DNA of 64,000 bases from Sporofaciens musculi. Lineage in GTDB: Bacteria; Bacillota; Clostridia; Lachnospirales; Lachnospiraceae. The translations under genes and the position numbers were made by a program. Where the stretch lies: the NCBI RefSeq assembly GCF_009830285.1, contig NZ_WUQX01000001.1:4278501-4342500 (forward strand), written 5' to 3'. Under the pieces are notes generated by a model that was not told the DNA's origin, searched no databases, and was given only the letters and a program-made list of their open reading frames with translations. Of this stretch, positions 1-7,997 are shown piece after piece. The first letter of the stretch is position 1, and each line of letters begins with the position of its first letter.

Positions 1-449
1 GCCCATCCTGTCACTCCCGGACGAACAGAAAACATTTTCATCTGTTCCTCCGTATACTGCTCTATTGGCCATGGATGATACGTCAAAGGAGGGCGGAAAC
101 CTATTAAAGACATATCTCCTTTTATGATATTGATAAACTGAGGAAGTTCGTCAATACTGGCTGCCCTAATCAACTTACCTATTCGGGTAACCCTTGGATC
201 ACCTTTAAAGGAATATTGTCCCGACCCCTTTTTTTCAGCATCCATACACATGGACCTAAATTTATATATTATAAATTCATTACCATATCTTCCTAATCTT
301 CTCTGACGAAATAAAACATCCCCTTTTGAATCCATTTTAATTGCAATGGCAGTTATTACCAAAATTGGTGAAGTAATAAGCAGACCAACTAACGAAACTC
401 CTACATCTATAAATCTTTTTATGTAATCACGATAAATTTTCCTTTTCAT
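1..449 (-). CDS. Undecaprenyl-phosphate sugar phosphotransferase, N-terminal part (cut by window edge)
   Basis: This is the N-terminal 149 residues of a bacterial sugar transferase (WcaJ/ExoY/PglC type), which moves a phospho-sugar onto undecaprenyl phosphate to start exopolysaccharide or capsule repeat synthesis at the inner membrane. It starts at an ATG at 449. A hydrophobic segment follows (about residues 11-33), then family motifs KFRSM, a D-E-L-P-Q-F block and GDMSLIGFRPP, and RPGVTG at the edge. The gene lies downstream of an aldolase and two LoaP-like genes on the same strand, consistent with a polysaccharide operon running left out of the window. The C-terminus and the sugar specificity cannot be seen. 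Confidence 0.9.
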   Translation of the reverse strand, partial: MKRKIYRDYIKRFIDVGVSLVGLLITSPILVITAIAIKMDSKGDVLFRQRRLGRYGNEFIIYKFRSMCMDAEKKGSGQYSFKGDPRVTRIGKLIRAASIDELPQFINIIKGDMSLIGFRPPLTYHPWPIEQYTEEQMKMFSVRPGVTGW

Positions 450-476
450 CTCAGCCCTCAATTACTTTTAATAATT

Positions 477-1304
477 TTATATTGCAAGCCGCCTTATAAT
501 CTCTTTTATTTCATTTTCATTCCCCTTAAAATAATTGCTATATACAGAAACCTTTTCCTCGTAATCACGAATATCCTTAACACCTTTTATAAATGTTTCG
601 CTAATTATTCCAAGATGTTTTACTAAATCTGTATTACAAAAGCTTCTGGATAGAATAACACGTGTCGAACCTAACCGGTAATGCTCTGTAATAATTCGTT
701 CAGCAGGCAGCTCCCCTTTTCCAATAGCCGCAATGCCTCCAAATCCATAGGGGATGCCCGCTTTTTTGAATTTGTAGCACAAATCCTCTACTGTTCCGTC
801 ACTGAGAAGTTCAAACATAAATTTCTTTTTATATGCAAGGCTCAAATCATTTAGTCCTATCATGATTTCATCAATGCCGTTAATCTTTAATATATCATCA
901 ATAATCTCGACAGCTTCTGGCGTCTCAACCAACAGCATTGTTTTGACTCTGCCTTTTACATATTCTATAAACTTATGAACCTCTCCAGAAGTTTTAAAAT
1001 ATGGCAGCATGATAAGATCTGCCCCATATTCTACAGACTTGTCAATTTCTTCTTTTGAAGATATTTCTCTTTCTGTTTCTTCATGAATAGGGTTAATTCT
1101 AACAAGCAGCTCTGCCTTTTCGATTGCTTGTGCAATCTTTCTGACATCTTCCAGCGTATGATGATTCTGAACTGTATCCATGCCGCCCTGACGATTAGCC
1201 TTTCCTATATATTCCATGTCAACAAAGATTCGATCAACACCTGCAGCTTCTGCTATTTGAGCAACGTCCGCCTTATTCGTGATATACATTAGCTTCAACG
1301 GCAT
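477..1304 (-). CDS. HpcH/HpaI aldolase / citrate lyase family protein
   Basis: This 275-residue protein is a TIM-barrel class II aldolase of the HpcH/HpaI family, enzymes that cleave or join 2-keto acids with a divalent metal. The reading frame is open to 1334 with only a TTG there. The ATG at 1304 is preferred because GAGGTGA sits seven bases upstream. Seen motifs are FVDMEY near the N-terminus, LLVRINP, ADLIMLPYF, LLVETPEAVE and IDEIMIGLNDLSLAY, which fit the metal-binding Glu/Asp positions of the family. Its place between LoaP-like genes and a sugar transferase suggests that it makes or recycles a precursor for the polysaccharide. The substrate is unknown. Confidence 0.8.
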   Translation of the reverse strand: MPLKLMYITNKADVAQIAEAAGVDRIFVDMEYIGKANRQGGMDTVQNHHTLEDVRKIAQAIEKAELLVRINPIHEETEREISSKEEIDKSVEYGADLIMLPYFKTSGEVHKFIEYVKGRVKTMLLVETPEAVEIIDDILKINGIDEIMIGLNDLSLAYKKKFMFELLSDGTVEDLCYKFKKAGIPYGFGGIAAIGKGELPAERIITEHYRLGSTRVILSRSFCNTDLVKHLGIISETFIKGVKDIRDYEEKVSVYSNYFKGNENEIKEIIRRLAI

Positions 1305-1380
1305 ATAACTCACCTCACTTATTCTTTTAACCAAACTTACTTATTCTGGTGTCATGAGCCATTCCTTATATCCCACCTAA

Positions 1381-1911
1381 TCACACCGGATCCCCGTCCA
1401 TCCGTATCCCAAACAAAACATTCTCCCTCCGGTTAAACAAGAGCACCTCCGCCGTCACATACCTGTGTCTCAGCCTCTGTCTTGTAATTCTTCCCACATA
1501 TGACTTAAGCGCCCCGCTTGCGCTTCGCACCAGACCAGCTTCGTCCACCTGCACTGTTGACAGCCTCATATCATGCGTCAACTCCTTACCACATACCTTC
1601 TCCAGAAAAAGTAGGTCGTCCTTCTCCACCGGAACAAGCTCCTCCATCTGACTGCCTACCAACTGCGGAAATTGCCTTGCTTTCCTCAGTTCATCCCTAA
1701 GTTCATCCGGAAACTCAGTACGGACAAAAATGTACCCTGGAAACATATCTTTCCTGCTAAGCAAGTACCTCCCCTGTGTTCGGAATAACTGCTGTTTTTT
1801 CAGAATCCGGCAGTCTTGCCACAATGCTCGGTTAATCTTACTTTCCATCAATGCAACCGCTTCTGATTCCTTCCCAGGAATCGTACGCATCACATGCCAT
1901 TTTTCATTCAT
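1381..1911 (-). CDS. NusG-like specialised antiterminator (LoaP family), second of a tandem pair
   Basis: This 176-residue NusG paralog should bind RNA polymerase through an N-terminal NGN domain and let it read through terminators in a target operon. Seen: WHVMRTIPGKE at the N-terminus, the NGN signature MFPGYIFVRTE around residues 60-70, and a basic KOW-like C-terminal domain (residues about 120-175). The ATG at 1911 overlaps the stop of the upstream paralog as ATGA, so translation is probably coupled. LoaP proteins act on long polysaccharide or antibiotic operons, and the downstream aldolase and sugar transferase genes fit that role. The two paralogs are diverged, so they may not be redundant. 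Confidence 0.85.
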   Translation of the reverse strand: MNEKWHVMRTIPGKESEAVALMESKINRALWQDCRILKKQQLFRTQGRYLLSRKDMFPGYIFVRTEFPDELRDELRKARQFPQLVGSQMEELVPVEKDDLLFLEKVCGKELTHDMRLSTVQVDEAGLVRSASGALKSYVGRITRQRLRHRYVTAEVLLFNRRENVLFGIRMDGDPV

Positions 1912-2450
1912 ACTATCTTCTCCGTTATCTCCAAACCCGCCGTAACATAACAAACATCTGACAACGATTTTCCCTCAATTCCAACCTTTTTCCCATACGG
2001 TCTTACTTCGTCTGGCTTTCTTATCATCTCAATCTTTGCCAACCTTTTATGCCGGTCTATTCTGCAAATCCGGTTCTCCAAGCCTTTTAACGGGCCTTCG
2101 GTTATCTGTGTATTTCCCTTACAGATAATCCCTTTAGACATCCTTAGATGGAATTCTTCTTTGCACAACCTTTTCAGGAACATTTCTTTTTCCTGACTCA
2201 TAGGAATCAGATGCTTCTGATACTCAACCGTATCGCTGTATTTTCCGAGTTCTTCTGATAAAAACTCCTCATTCTCACTTTCCAGAAATATATGACCTGG
2301 GAACATAAGCTGCCTTTCCAAATGCCAGGCGCCCTCATACCGCCTCAGTCTGTCATAGGTCAGAACAAAAATCTTCCCGTATGCCTTTGGAGACAACTTT
2401 TCTCTGCATATTGTCAATATTTTCTGTTCCTCCTGCTTATTGCAGGTCAA
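1908..2450 (-). CDS. NusG-like specialised antiterminator (LoaP family), first of a tandem pair, start codon unclear
   Basis: This protein has about 180 residues and the NGN pattern LMFPGHIFLES near residue 50, followed by a KOW-like region (ITEGPLKGLENRICRIDRHKR). The only conventional start is a TTG at 2448-2450, but family similarity continues upstream in frame as I-R-I-W-Y-F-L (to about 2468), matching the conserved NusG start with Trp-Tyr. No ATG or GTG lies there. Translation may start at an ATT near 2468, just downstream of a GAAGGG. Alternatively, the original start has been lost. It is the first gene of the leftward polysaccharide operon and overlaps the second paralog by four bases. 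Confidence 0.8.
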   Translation of the reverse strand: MTCNKQEEQKILTICREKLSPKAYGKIFVLTYDRLRRYEGAWHLERQLMFPGHIFLESENEEFLSEELGKYSDTVEYQKHLIPMSQEKEMFLKRLCKEEFHLRMSKGIICKGNTQITEGPLKGLENRICRIDRHKRLAKIEMIRKPDEVRPYGKKVGIEGKSLSDVCYVTAGLEITEKIV

Positions 2451-2468
2451 AAAGTACCAGATTCTAAT

Positions 2469-2690
2469 CCCTTCTTTCGTTGAGTAAAATACTCTGCGAA
2501 AATTTTTAAATTGATTTACGGGTAAATTTATAGACTTTATTTATAATTAATAGACAATTCAAGATACTCTCTAAAATAGATTGATATTAATTCTGTTTTT
2601 CTTTCGTGATTTTGCACCATTTTTTTACAAAAGTAAATTAAGTATTGATTTATTTATTTTAGATAGTTATAATAGATATGCTGTTTAAAG
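2469..2690 (-). promoter_or_regulatory. AT-rich leader/promoter region of the LoaP polysaccharide operon
   Basis: This stretch is AT-rich, has no convincing gene, and lies between the hdhA terminator and the first LoaP-like gene. It should hold the promoter and untranslated leader of the polysaccharide operon. The 11-mer TACTCTGCGAA occurs at 2490-2500 and again at 2710-2720 inside the terminator hairpin, each followed by a run of A/T. No clear -35/-10 pair could be fixed because the sequence is nearly all A and T. A leader RNA element used by LoaP would be expected here, but none was identified with confidence. Confidence 0.4.
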
Positions 2691-2725
2691 AAAAATTCGC
2701 AGAATATTTTACTCTGCGAATTTTT
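2691..2725 (-). terminator. Bidirectional intrinsic terminator after hdhA
   Basis: The arms AAAAATTCGCAGA (2691-2703) and TCTGCGAATTTTT (2713-2725) form a perfect 13-bp stem with a 9-base loop. T runs flank both sides. It lies 68 bases past the hdhA stop codon and upstream of the LoaP operon, so it insulates the two transcripts. Confidence 0.85.
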
Positions 2726-2793
2726 TTATTGTGTGAACAAACCACACCTTATATATATTGTTTTCTATTCGTAAATCTTTACAAAAAATCGAA

Positions 2794-3591
2794 TTATCTC
2801 CGCTCAGCGCTCTCCACCAAATCACCAAACACCGGTGTCGCAAGTCCGAACCCGCCTGCCACCGTCATAATCTGTCCAGTCGTAAACGCGCTTTCGTCAC
2901 TTGCAAAATATACAACTGCCGCTGCCATCTCCTCTGGCAGACCCATTCTGCGAATCGGAGTATGTTTAAGGAACAAATCTCTAAAATTATCTGTCAGATT
3001 GTTCTGAACCGCGTCCGTTGCCGTCATTCCCGGCAGCACCGCATTACAGCGGATATTGTGGCGCGCCTCGTGAACTGCCGTAAGCTTCGTCATATAATTA
3101 ATGGCCGCCTTGCTGGTTCCATAAGCAACCTGTGAGATATCCGGCACCTGTCCGCCTACGGAGGAAATATTGATAATGCTTCCGCCGCCTGTCTTTGCCA
3201 TCTCCTTAACTGCTGCCTGAGACGCAATAAATACACTCTTTAAGTTGATATTCACGGTATTGATAAATACATTCACGTCCGTATGAGCAAGATCCAAGTC
3301 CTCCCTTGGATTAGAAGTACCAAAGTTATTCACCAGCACATCAATGCGTCCTTCTTTTTCTACCACTTCCTCCACCATTGTTGAGAATGTTTCTTCCTTT
3401 GTAGCGTCGTTGTACACATATTTTACATTTCCGCCCTCTGCATTCAACTCATCTGCAACTGATTTCGCAAGCTCAAGATTTCTTGCCGCCATGTAAACCG
3501 TTGCCCCCTCTTTTGCACATGCCTTCACTGTTGCAAGTCCGATTCCCCTGGTTGACGCTGTAATCAATACTACTTTTCCTTCCAATCTCAT
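2794..3591 (-). CDS. hdhA: 7-alpha-hydroxysteroid dehydrogenase (SDR family)
   Basis: This 265-residue classical short-chain dehydrogenase should oxidise the 7-alpha-hydroxyl of bile acids to 7-oxo forms, reversibly, in the cytoplasm. The cofactor-binding TASTRGIG (11-18), NNFG (88-91), catalytic Ser144 in NISS, Tyr157 and Lys161 (YGTSK) are all present. Arg38 after the second strand favours NADP(H). The C-terminal GGFGLATPxFGDL block and the overall sequence closely match what I remember of the C. scindens enzyme, and far less the generic FabG family. RBS AGGAGG precedes the ATG. The gene is monocistronic, with its own promoter and terminator. Substrate identity is inferred from sequence resemblance only. 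Confidence 0.88.
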   Translation of the reverse strand: MRLEGKVVLITASTRGIGLATVKACAKEGATVYMAARNLELAKSVADELNAEGGNVKYVYNDATKEETFSTMVEEVVEKEGRIDVLVNNFGTSNPREDLDLAHTDVNVFINTVNINLKSVFIASQAAVKEMAKTGGGSIINISSVGGQVPDISQVAYGTSKAAINYMTKLTAVHEARHNIRCNAVLPGMTATDAVQNNLTDNFRDLFLKHTPIRRMGLPEEMAAAVVYFASDESAFTTGQIMTVAGGFGLATPVFGDLVESAERR

Positions 3592-3648
3592 ACATAAACC
3601 TCCTGTATACTGTTTGCGGCTTCAAAGCCATCCTATATTAATGTAATT

Positions 3649-3677
3649 ATTCTATCCTCTTTCTTCAAAATAATCAA
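3649..3677 (-). promoter_or_regulatory. Sigma-A promoter of hdhA
   Basis: On the minus strand, TTGATT (3672-3677) is followed by exactly 17 bases and TAGAAT (3649-3654). Transcription would start near 3642, giving a leader of about 50 bases that contains the AGGAGG site. The hexamers are each one or two bases from consensus. Confidence 0.7.
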
Positions 3678-3794
3678 TAATATTAGAACAAATGCAGGAT
3701 TTTGCGGTAATTTGTCTGATAAATAGAAAGATTTTATTCCCCATATGTCAAGAGGCAAGCGCTGACCACACTTGCCCCATAGTAACAGTTCAGC

Positions 3795-5789
3795 CTAAAT
3801 CTTAAGCTTCCGATAGCTCCCCTCCTTGTCATAATCCTTCGTAAACCCGTCATCTTCATAGAGAAGATACTCTGCTCCCTCAAATCCAATCATCTCAGGA
3901 CATATGGAATCCAGCTCCTCCACACATCTGGCCGCTTTCACAAGAGGAATACATCTTCCCTCCCGAATAAACAGTGGAACCTCGTTAAGAGCCACCTCTA
4001 CAAAATGATGCCCCTTCTCCAGAATTTCTTCCGTATACTGCCCTTCCTTAGAGAACTTCACCAGCATCATTCTCTCCGGCAGATAGACATATCGTCCCTT
4101 TGCATTCTGGGTATACACAGGCGCAATCATCGCCTCGTCTCCAAGCATTACCTGATCCTCCACATTTGCCGCAAAAGAGTCACTTGGATAAACAAACGCC
4201 AATGGTTTGAAATAAAGCTCGTCATTCAACGCCGCCTTCATATACTCGCTGTACAGATAAGGAATTAACCGATACCTTGTCTCAATGATACCTCGGAAAT
4301 CCTCCACACCCTCAAACTGGTACGCCTCCTGATCCCTGGTTCCCATTGCCGAATGATTACGCATAAGCGGTGTAAACACTCCAAGAGCCATCCACCGAAG
4401 GACCAAATCTCTGGTAGCATCTGCATCAAATCCGCCCAAATCCGCGCCTGCATACAGGAAACCGCACATGTTCAACGACGGCATCATTTTCAGATTCAAC
4501 AGGATATGAGACCACCAGGACTTATTGTCCCCCGTCCAGATTCCGCCGTAGCGGTGCATCCCCACATAGGAGGAACGGGAAAACAGCAAAAGCCGTTTAT
4601 CTGGGGCAATCTCCTTAAAAGCCTCTCCTGCCGCCCTTGTCATGTTATATCCGTAAAGGTTATGCACCTTGTCATGGCGTATCATCTTCCCATGCACACA
4701 ATGGTAGAACCGGCTGTAATCTGCCGGAGAATTGGAAATCCCTGTGACCTTCTCTAACTCCTCCAGAGGAATCCTCTCCACATCCTCCCCTGCATACTTG
4801 CGAAGGGCAGCCAGCAGCTCGTCCATACCTTCACGGGAATAGAAAATCGCCGGCTCATTCATATCATTCCAGAAGCCTTCGATTCCCTGCTCAATCAGGA
4901 TTCGGTATTTGCCGCCAAACCATTTCCTTGCGTCCTTATTTAATACATCTGGAAAATGTGTATCGCCAGGCCATACAGCAGCCACAAATTCGCTTCCATC
5001 CTCCCGTTTACAGAAATACCCTTTTTCCACGCCTTCGTCATAGACAAAATAACCTTCCTCCACCTTCACACCGGCGTCAATAATCGGAACCATGCGGATT
5101 CCATTCTCACGCATTCCCTGTACAAAACCAGGAAAATCCGGAAAATTTTCTTTATTCACGGTAAAATCCTTATAATCCTGCATATAGTCAATATCCATGT
5201 AGATCATGTCAATAGGGATGTCGTTCTTTTGGTATCCTTCTGCGACTTTCAGGAAATCCTCTCTCGTCTTATATCCCCAACGGCTCTGCCCGAACCCGAA
5301 AGCAAACTTCGGCGGGATATAGCTTCTGCCAATCATCTTACGAAACTGCTTCACAATGTCATAGGCCGAGTCTCCCTCAATCACATACAGGTACAAATCC
5401 GCCGCCTCCAGGCTCACCCTTAGAAGCTCTGACCTTGTATATCCGATATCAAATGTAATCTTAGCCGGATAATCAAAGAATAATCCGAAATTCCTCTCCC
5501 CAGATACCACGATAAAATTGTGCGCGCCATACAGAGAACGCTTATCCTCCGTGTGGTTGGGCTGATCCGTACAATTACTGATATAGCAGTATCCCCGCTT
5601 ATTCAGGCCTCTGTTGGCTTCTCCCAAACCATAGACGATATCATTTCCTGCCATCTCATAAGAAAATGAAAAACCATCCTTTAAAGAAACCTGTCCCACG
5701 TTAAGAGTCTCCTGTCCCCTCTCCGCCGCCATCTCCATCACAACGGCTTCTGTCTCAAAGGGCTCTCCATACACATATTTACGTACCAT
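3795..5789 (-). CDS. Glycoside hydrolase family 31 alpha-glucosidase
   Basis: This 664-residue enzyme hydrolyses terminal alpha-linked glucose or xylose residues with retention. The nucleophile is Asp309 in WNDMNEP, and the likely acid/base is Asp421 in GGIWTGDN. Other family blocks seen are FGFGQSRWGY (164-173), DIDYM near 200 and MRNHSA. No signal peptide is present, so it is probably cytoplasmic and works on imported oligosaccharides. The length is typical of the compact bacterial GH31 group. It is transcribed alone and no sugar transporter is adjacent. The exact linkage preference cannot be told from the sequence. Confidence 0.92.
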   Translation of the reverse strand: MVRKYVYGEPFETEAVVMEMAAERGQETLNVGQVSLKDGFSFSYEMAGNDIVYGLGEANRGLNKRGYCYISNCTDQPNHTEDKRSLYGAHNFIVVSGERNFGLFFDYPAKITFDIGYTRSELLRVSLEAADLYLYVIEGDSAYDIVKQFRKMIGRSYIPPKFAFGFGQSRWGYKTREDFLKVAEGYQKNDIPIDMIYMDIDYMQDYKDFTVNKENFPDFPGFVQGMRENGIRMVPIIDAGVKVEEGYFVYDEGVEKGYFCKREDGSEFVAAVWPGDTHFPDVLNKDARKWFGGKYRILIEQGIEGFWNDMNEPAIFYSREGMDELLAALRKYAGEDVERIPLEELEKVTGISNSPADYSRFYHCVHGKMIRHDKVHNLYGYNMTRAAGEAFKEIAPDKRLLLFSRSSYVGMHRYGGIWTGDNKSWWSHILLNLKMMPSLNMCGFLYAGADLGGFDADATRDLVLRWMALGVFTPLMRNHSAMGTRDQEAYQFEGVEDFRGIIETRYRLIPYLYSEYMKAALNDELYFKPLAFVYPSDSFAANVEDQVMLGDEAMIAPVYTQNAKGRYVYLPERMMLVKFSKEGQYTEEILEKGHHFVEVALNEVPLFIREGRCIPLVKAARCVEELDSICPEMIGFEGAEYLLYEDDGFTKDYDKEGSYRKLKI

Positions 5790-5827
5790 ACTCTAGTCTG
5801 CCTCCTTGTTCCCATCTTTTGAACTCT

Positions 5828-5856
5828 ATTATATGATAACTTCCCCAGACTTTCTA
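5828..5856 (-). promoter_or_regulatory. Probable sigma-A promoter of the GH31 gene
   Basis: On the minus strand, a perfect TATAAT (5828-5833) is preceded by 17 bases and a weak -35, TAGAAA (5851-5856). It lies about 40 bases upstream of the GH31 start codon. The weak -35 suggests either low expression or help from an activator. Confidence 0.5.
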
Positions 5857-5893
5857 ACACTATCCATACAATAAATGATACTTTTTTGACTTT

Positions 5894-6808
5894 TCAGGCT
5901 TGTTCTGCCCCCTTCTCTTTCTCCGGTAGCTGCGCTAAGATAATTGCCGCAAACATCAGCACACATCCCAGTGACTCCCGCATGGAAAGCCGTTCTCCCA
6001 ACACAACCCATCCGGCCAGCACAGAGAAACAGGACTCAAGGCTTAATATCAACGATGCAATCGCCGGATTCACATTCTTCTGGCCGATAATCTGCAGAGT
6101 ATACGCCACGCCGCAGGAGAGCACTCCCGCATACAGAAGGGGAATCCATCCGGCTGCCATTGCCCCTATTTGGGGCGTCTCCAACAGGAACATAAAGGGC
6201 AGAGACGCAATCCCGCACACAAAGAACTGGATACAGGACATCTTAACCCCGTCTACCTTGGGTGAAAAATAGTCAATCACAAGAATATGTACGGAAAATA
6301 CCAACGCGCAGACAAAGATTAGCAAATCCCCTTTTCCAACGGTAAATTTCTCCGTCATACACAGAAAATATAAACCGGCAAGAGCCATAACAACCGCCGC
6401 CCACACCTTAACTCCTGTCTTTTTCTTAAGAAATATACCAAGCACAGGGACAATCACAATATAACAAGCGGTAATAAATCCCGCTTTCCCAGCCGTGGTA
6501 TACTGGATTCCCACCTGCTGAAGGCTGCTGGCGGCAAACAAAAGCAATCCGCAGGCAATCCCTCCAAACACCAGATTCTTTCTGTCCTCACGAATATTTC
6601 CACCGCCGGCTTTGCTTTCTCCATTGCCTTTTTTATTCAACATCTGAAGCAGCGCAATACACGGAAGCAGCGCCACTCCTCCAATCAGACTTCTGACTCC
6701 GTTAAAGGTAAAAGGCTCCAGATAATCCATTCCCACACTCTGAGCTACAAACGCCGTTCCCCAGATAAATGCGGTCAATACCAATATTAATGCATTCTTT
6801 GTTTTCAT
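5894..6808 (-). CDS. EamA/DMT-family transporter
   Basis: This 304-residue inner-membrane protein has ten predicted membrane segments arranged as two EamA repeats, typical of drug/metabolite exporters. The ATG at 6808 is preferred over one at 6847 because GAGGTGG lies nine bases upstream of it and the longer form adds a charged stretch. Motifs include FIWGTAFVAQSVGM at the start and a second repeat ending in LILSLESCFSVLAGW, which is the usual conserved end of EamA repeat 2. The substrate is unknown. The gene is divergent from the YwaF-like gene and has no functional partner nearby. Confidence 0.85.
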   Translation of the reverse strand: MKTKNALILVLTAFIWGTAFVAQSVGMDYLEPFTFNGVRSLIGGVALLPCIALLQMLNKKGNGESKAGGGNIREDRKNLVFGGIACGLLLFAASSLQQVGIQYTTAGKAGFITACYIVIVPVLGIFLKKKTGVKVWAAVVMALAGLYFLCMTEKFTVGKGDLLIFVCALVFSVHILVIDYFSPKVDGVKMSCIQFFVCGIASLPFMFLLETPQIGAMAAGWIPLLYAGVLSCGVAYTLQIIGQKNVNPAIASLILSLESCFSVLAGWVVLGERLSMRESLGCVLMFAAIILAQLPEKEKGAEQA

Positions 6809-6926
6809 TTTCAAATACCACCTCACAAAATTCTTGAGAGCTGCCACGGATATCCTTGACAGTCCCCTAACACAAGCCTTACTATTATAGCATACCTTAA
6901 ATCATCTGTCATCATGGGAGATTCGC

Positions 6927-7586
6927 ATGAAAAAGCATAGCATAAAATGTAAAAATTTTCTATTTTACTGCGGTTTATTGATGTTTCTAAGCGAGCTATG
7001 GAAACAATACTGCCTTACCTGCACCCTAAATCACGGCTCGTATAACTGGTGGTATTTCCCCTTTCAGTTGTGCAGTATTCCAATGTACATCTGCCTTATG
7101 TTTCCTATTATAACTTCAGAACGGCTCTTAAGCCTGATGCTGACATTCCTCATGGATTTCGGGTTGTTGGGCGGAATTTTTACATTTTTTGATACCACCG
7201 GCCTGTATTACGGTTACGCCCCACTGACCATTCATTCCTTTGGATGGCACATCCTTCTGATTATCATCGGGATTTACGCAGGGCGTTCAGGCAAGGCAGA
7301 CATTTCCAAAAAGGGCTTTGCCAAAACTGCAGGCTTTTTCTTTGCCTGCTGCCTGCTTGCAACATTTTTTAACCTGGTTTTTCATCCATACGGGAAAATC
7401 AATATGTTCTATATCAGCCCCTACTACCAGATGGGTCAGATCGTATATCGGGATATTGCAGAAATGTTCGGAAATGCGTTTGGAATTGTATCCTACCTTG
7501 TATCTATTCTTATGGGGGCAGGGCTGCTTCACCTGCTTTGGACGCGTTATAGCGCACACGCTTGCAATCGTCAGGAATCTACTTGA
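6927..7586 (+). CDS. YwaF/TIGR02206 family integral membrane protein
   Basis: This 219-residue protein has about six membrane segments and the family pattern NWWYFPFQLCSIP near residue 40, followed by LGGIFTFFDTTG and FNLVFHPYG. YwaF-type proteins are widespread in Firmicutes and related to eukaryotic TMEM164, a membrane acyltransferase. The bacterial function is unproven. The gene starts at the ATG after a purine-rich GGGAGA. It is followed 63 bases later by a small hypothetical gene on the same strand and may be cotranscribed with it. Confidence 0.7.
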   Translation: MKKHSIKCKNFLFYCGLLMFLSELWKQYCLTCTLNHGSYNWWYFPFQLCSIPMYICLMFPIITSERLLSLMLTFLMDFGLLGGIFTFFDTTGLYYGYAPLTIHSFGWHILLIIIGIYAGRSGKADISKKGFAKTAGFFFACCLLATFFNLVFHPYGKINMFYISPYYQMGQIVYRDIAEMFGNAFGIVSYLVSILMGAGLLHLLWTRYSAHACNRQEST

Positions 7587-7649
7587 ATCTAATACTGAAG
7601 ATTTGTATAATGAAAAAAGAATATAACAGCAAAAAACGGAGGTGCTATT

Positions 7650-7997
7650 ATGCTGACAGAACAACTATTAAAATCCCCAGGATTCTTATACCAGATTGAC
7701 TCTGCCTATTACTTTCTTGGCAAATGGATTTGCAGGAAATGTACGGAATTAGACGCAACCGACTGCGTCGTCATGTACCAGATGTGCCGCAATGGACAGG
7801 AGGAGCCTGACACCGGAATGTATTTCAACAAATTGCGGGCATACAGTGACTTTGCACTGGAGGTTCCCTGTAACCCTGCAAAGACAAGGACTGACATGAC
7901 CGCACTCCTTGACAGCCTTTCCGATTCAGCCCTTGCCTCGCTTGACGCACAGTTTCAGCATTTTAAGGAGGATTACCAGAAATACAGCGCGCTATAA
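7650..7997 (+). CDS. Hypothetical protein, 115 residues
   Basis: I do not recognise this protein. It has a strong ribosome site (GGAGGTG, five bases before the ATG), a soluble, slightly acidic sequence, and three cysteines (at C28, C31 and C39: WICRKCTELDATDCV) that could bind a metal or be fortuitous. The C-terminal third reads like two helices. It converges with the YitT-like gene: the two stop codons abut, TAG/TAA, sharing six bases of overlap, with no room for a terminator between them. Confidence 0.65.
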   Translation: MLTEQLLKSPGFLYQIDSAYYFLGKWICRKCTELDATDCVVMYQMCRNGQEEPDTGMYFNKLRAYSDFALEVPCNPAKTRTDMTALLDSLSDSALASLDAQFQHFKEDYQKYSAL

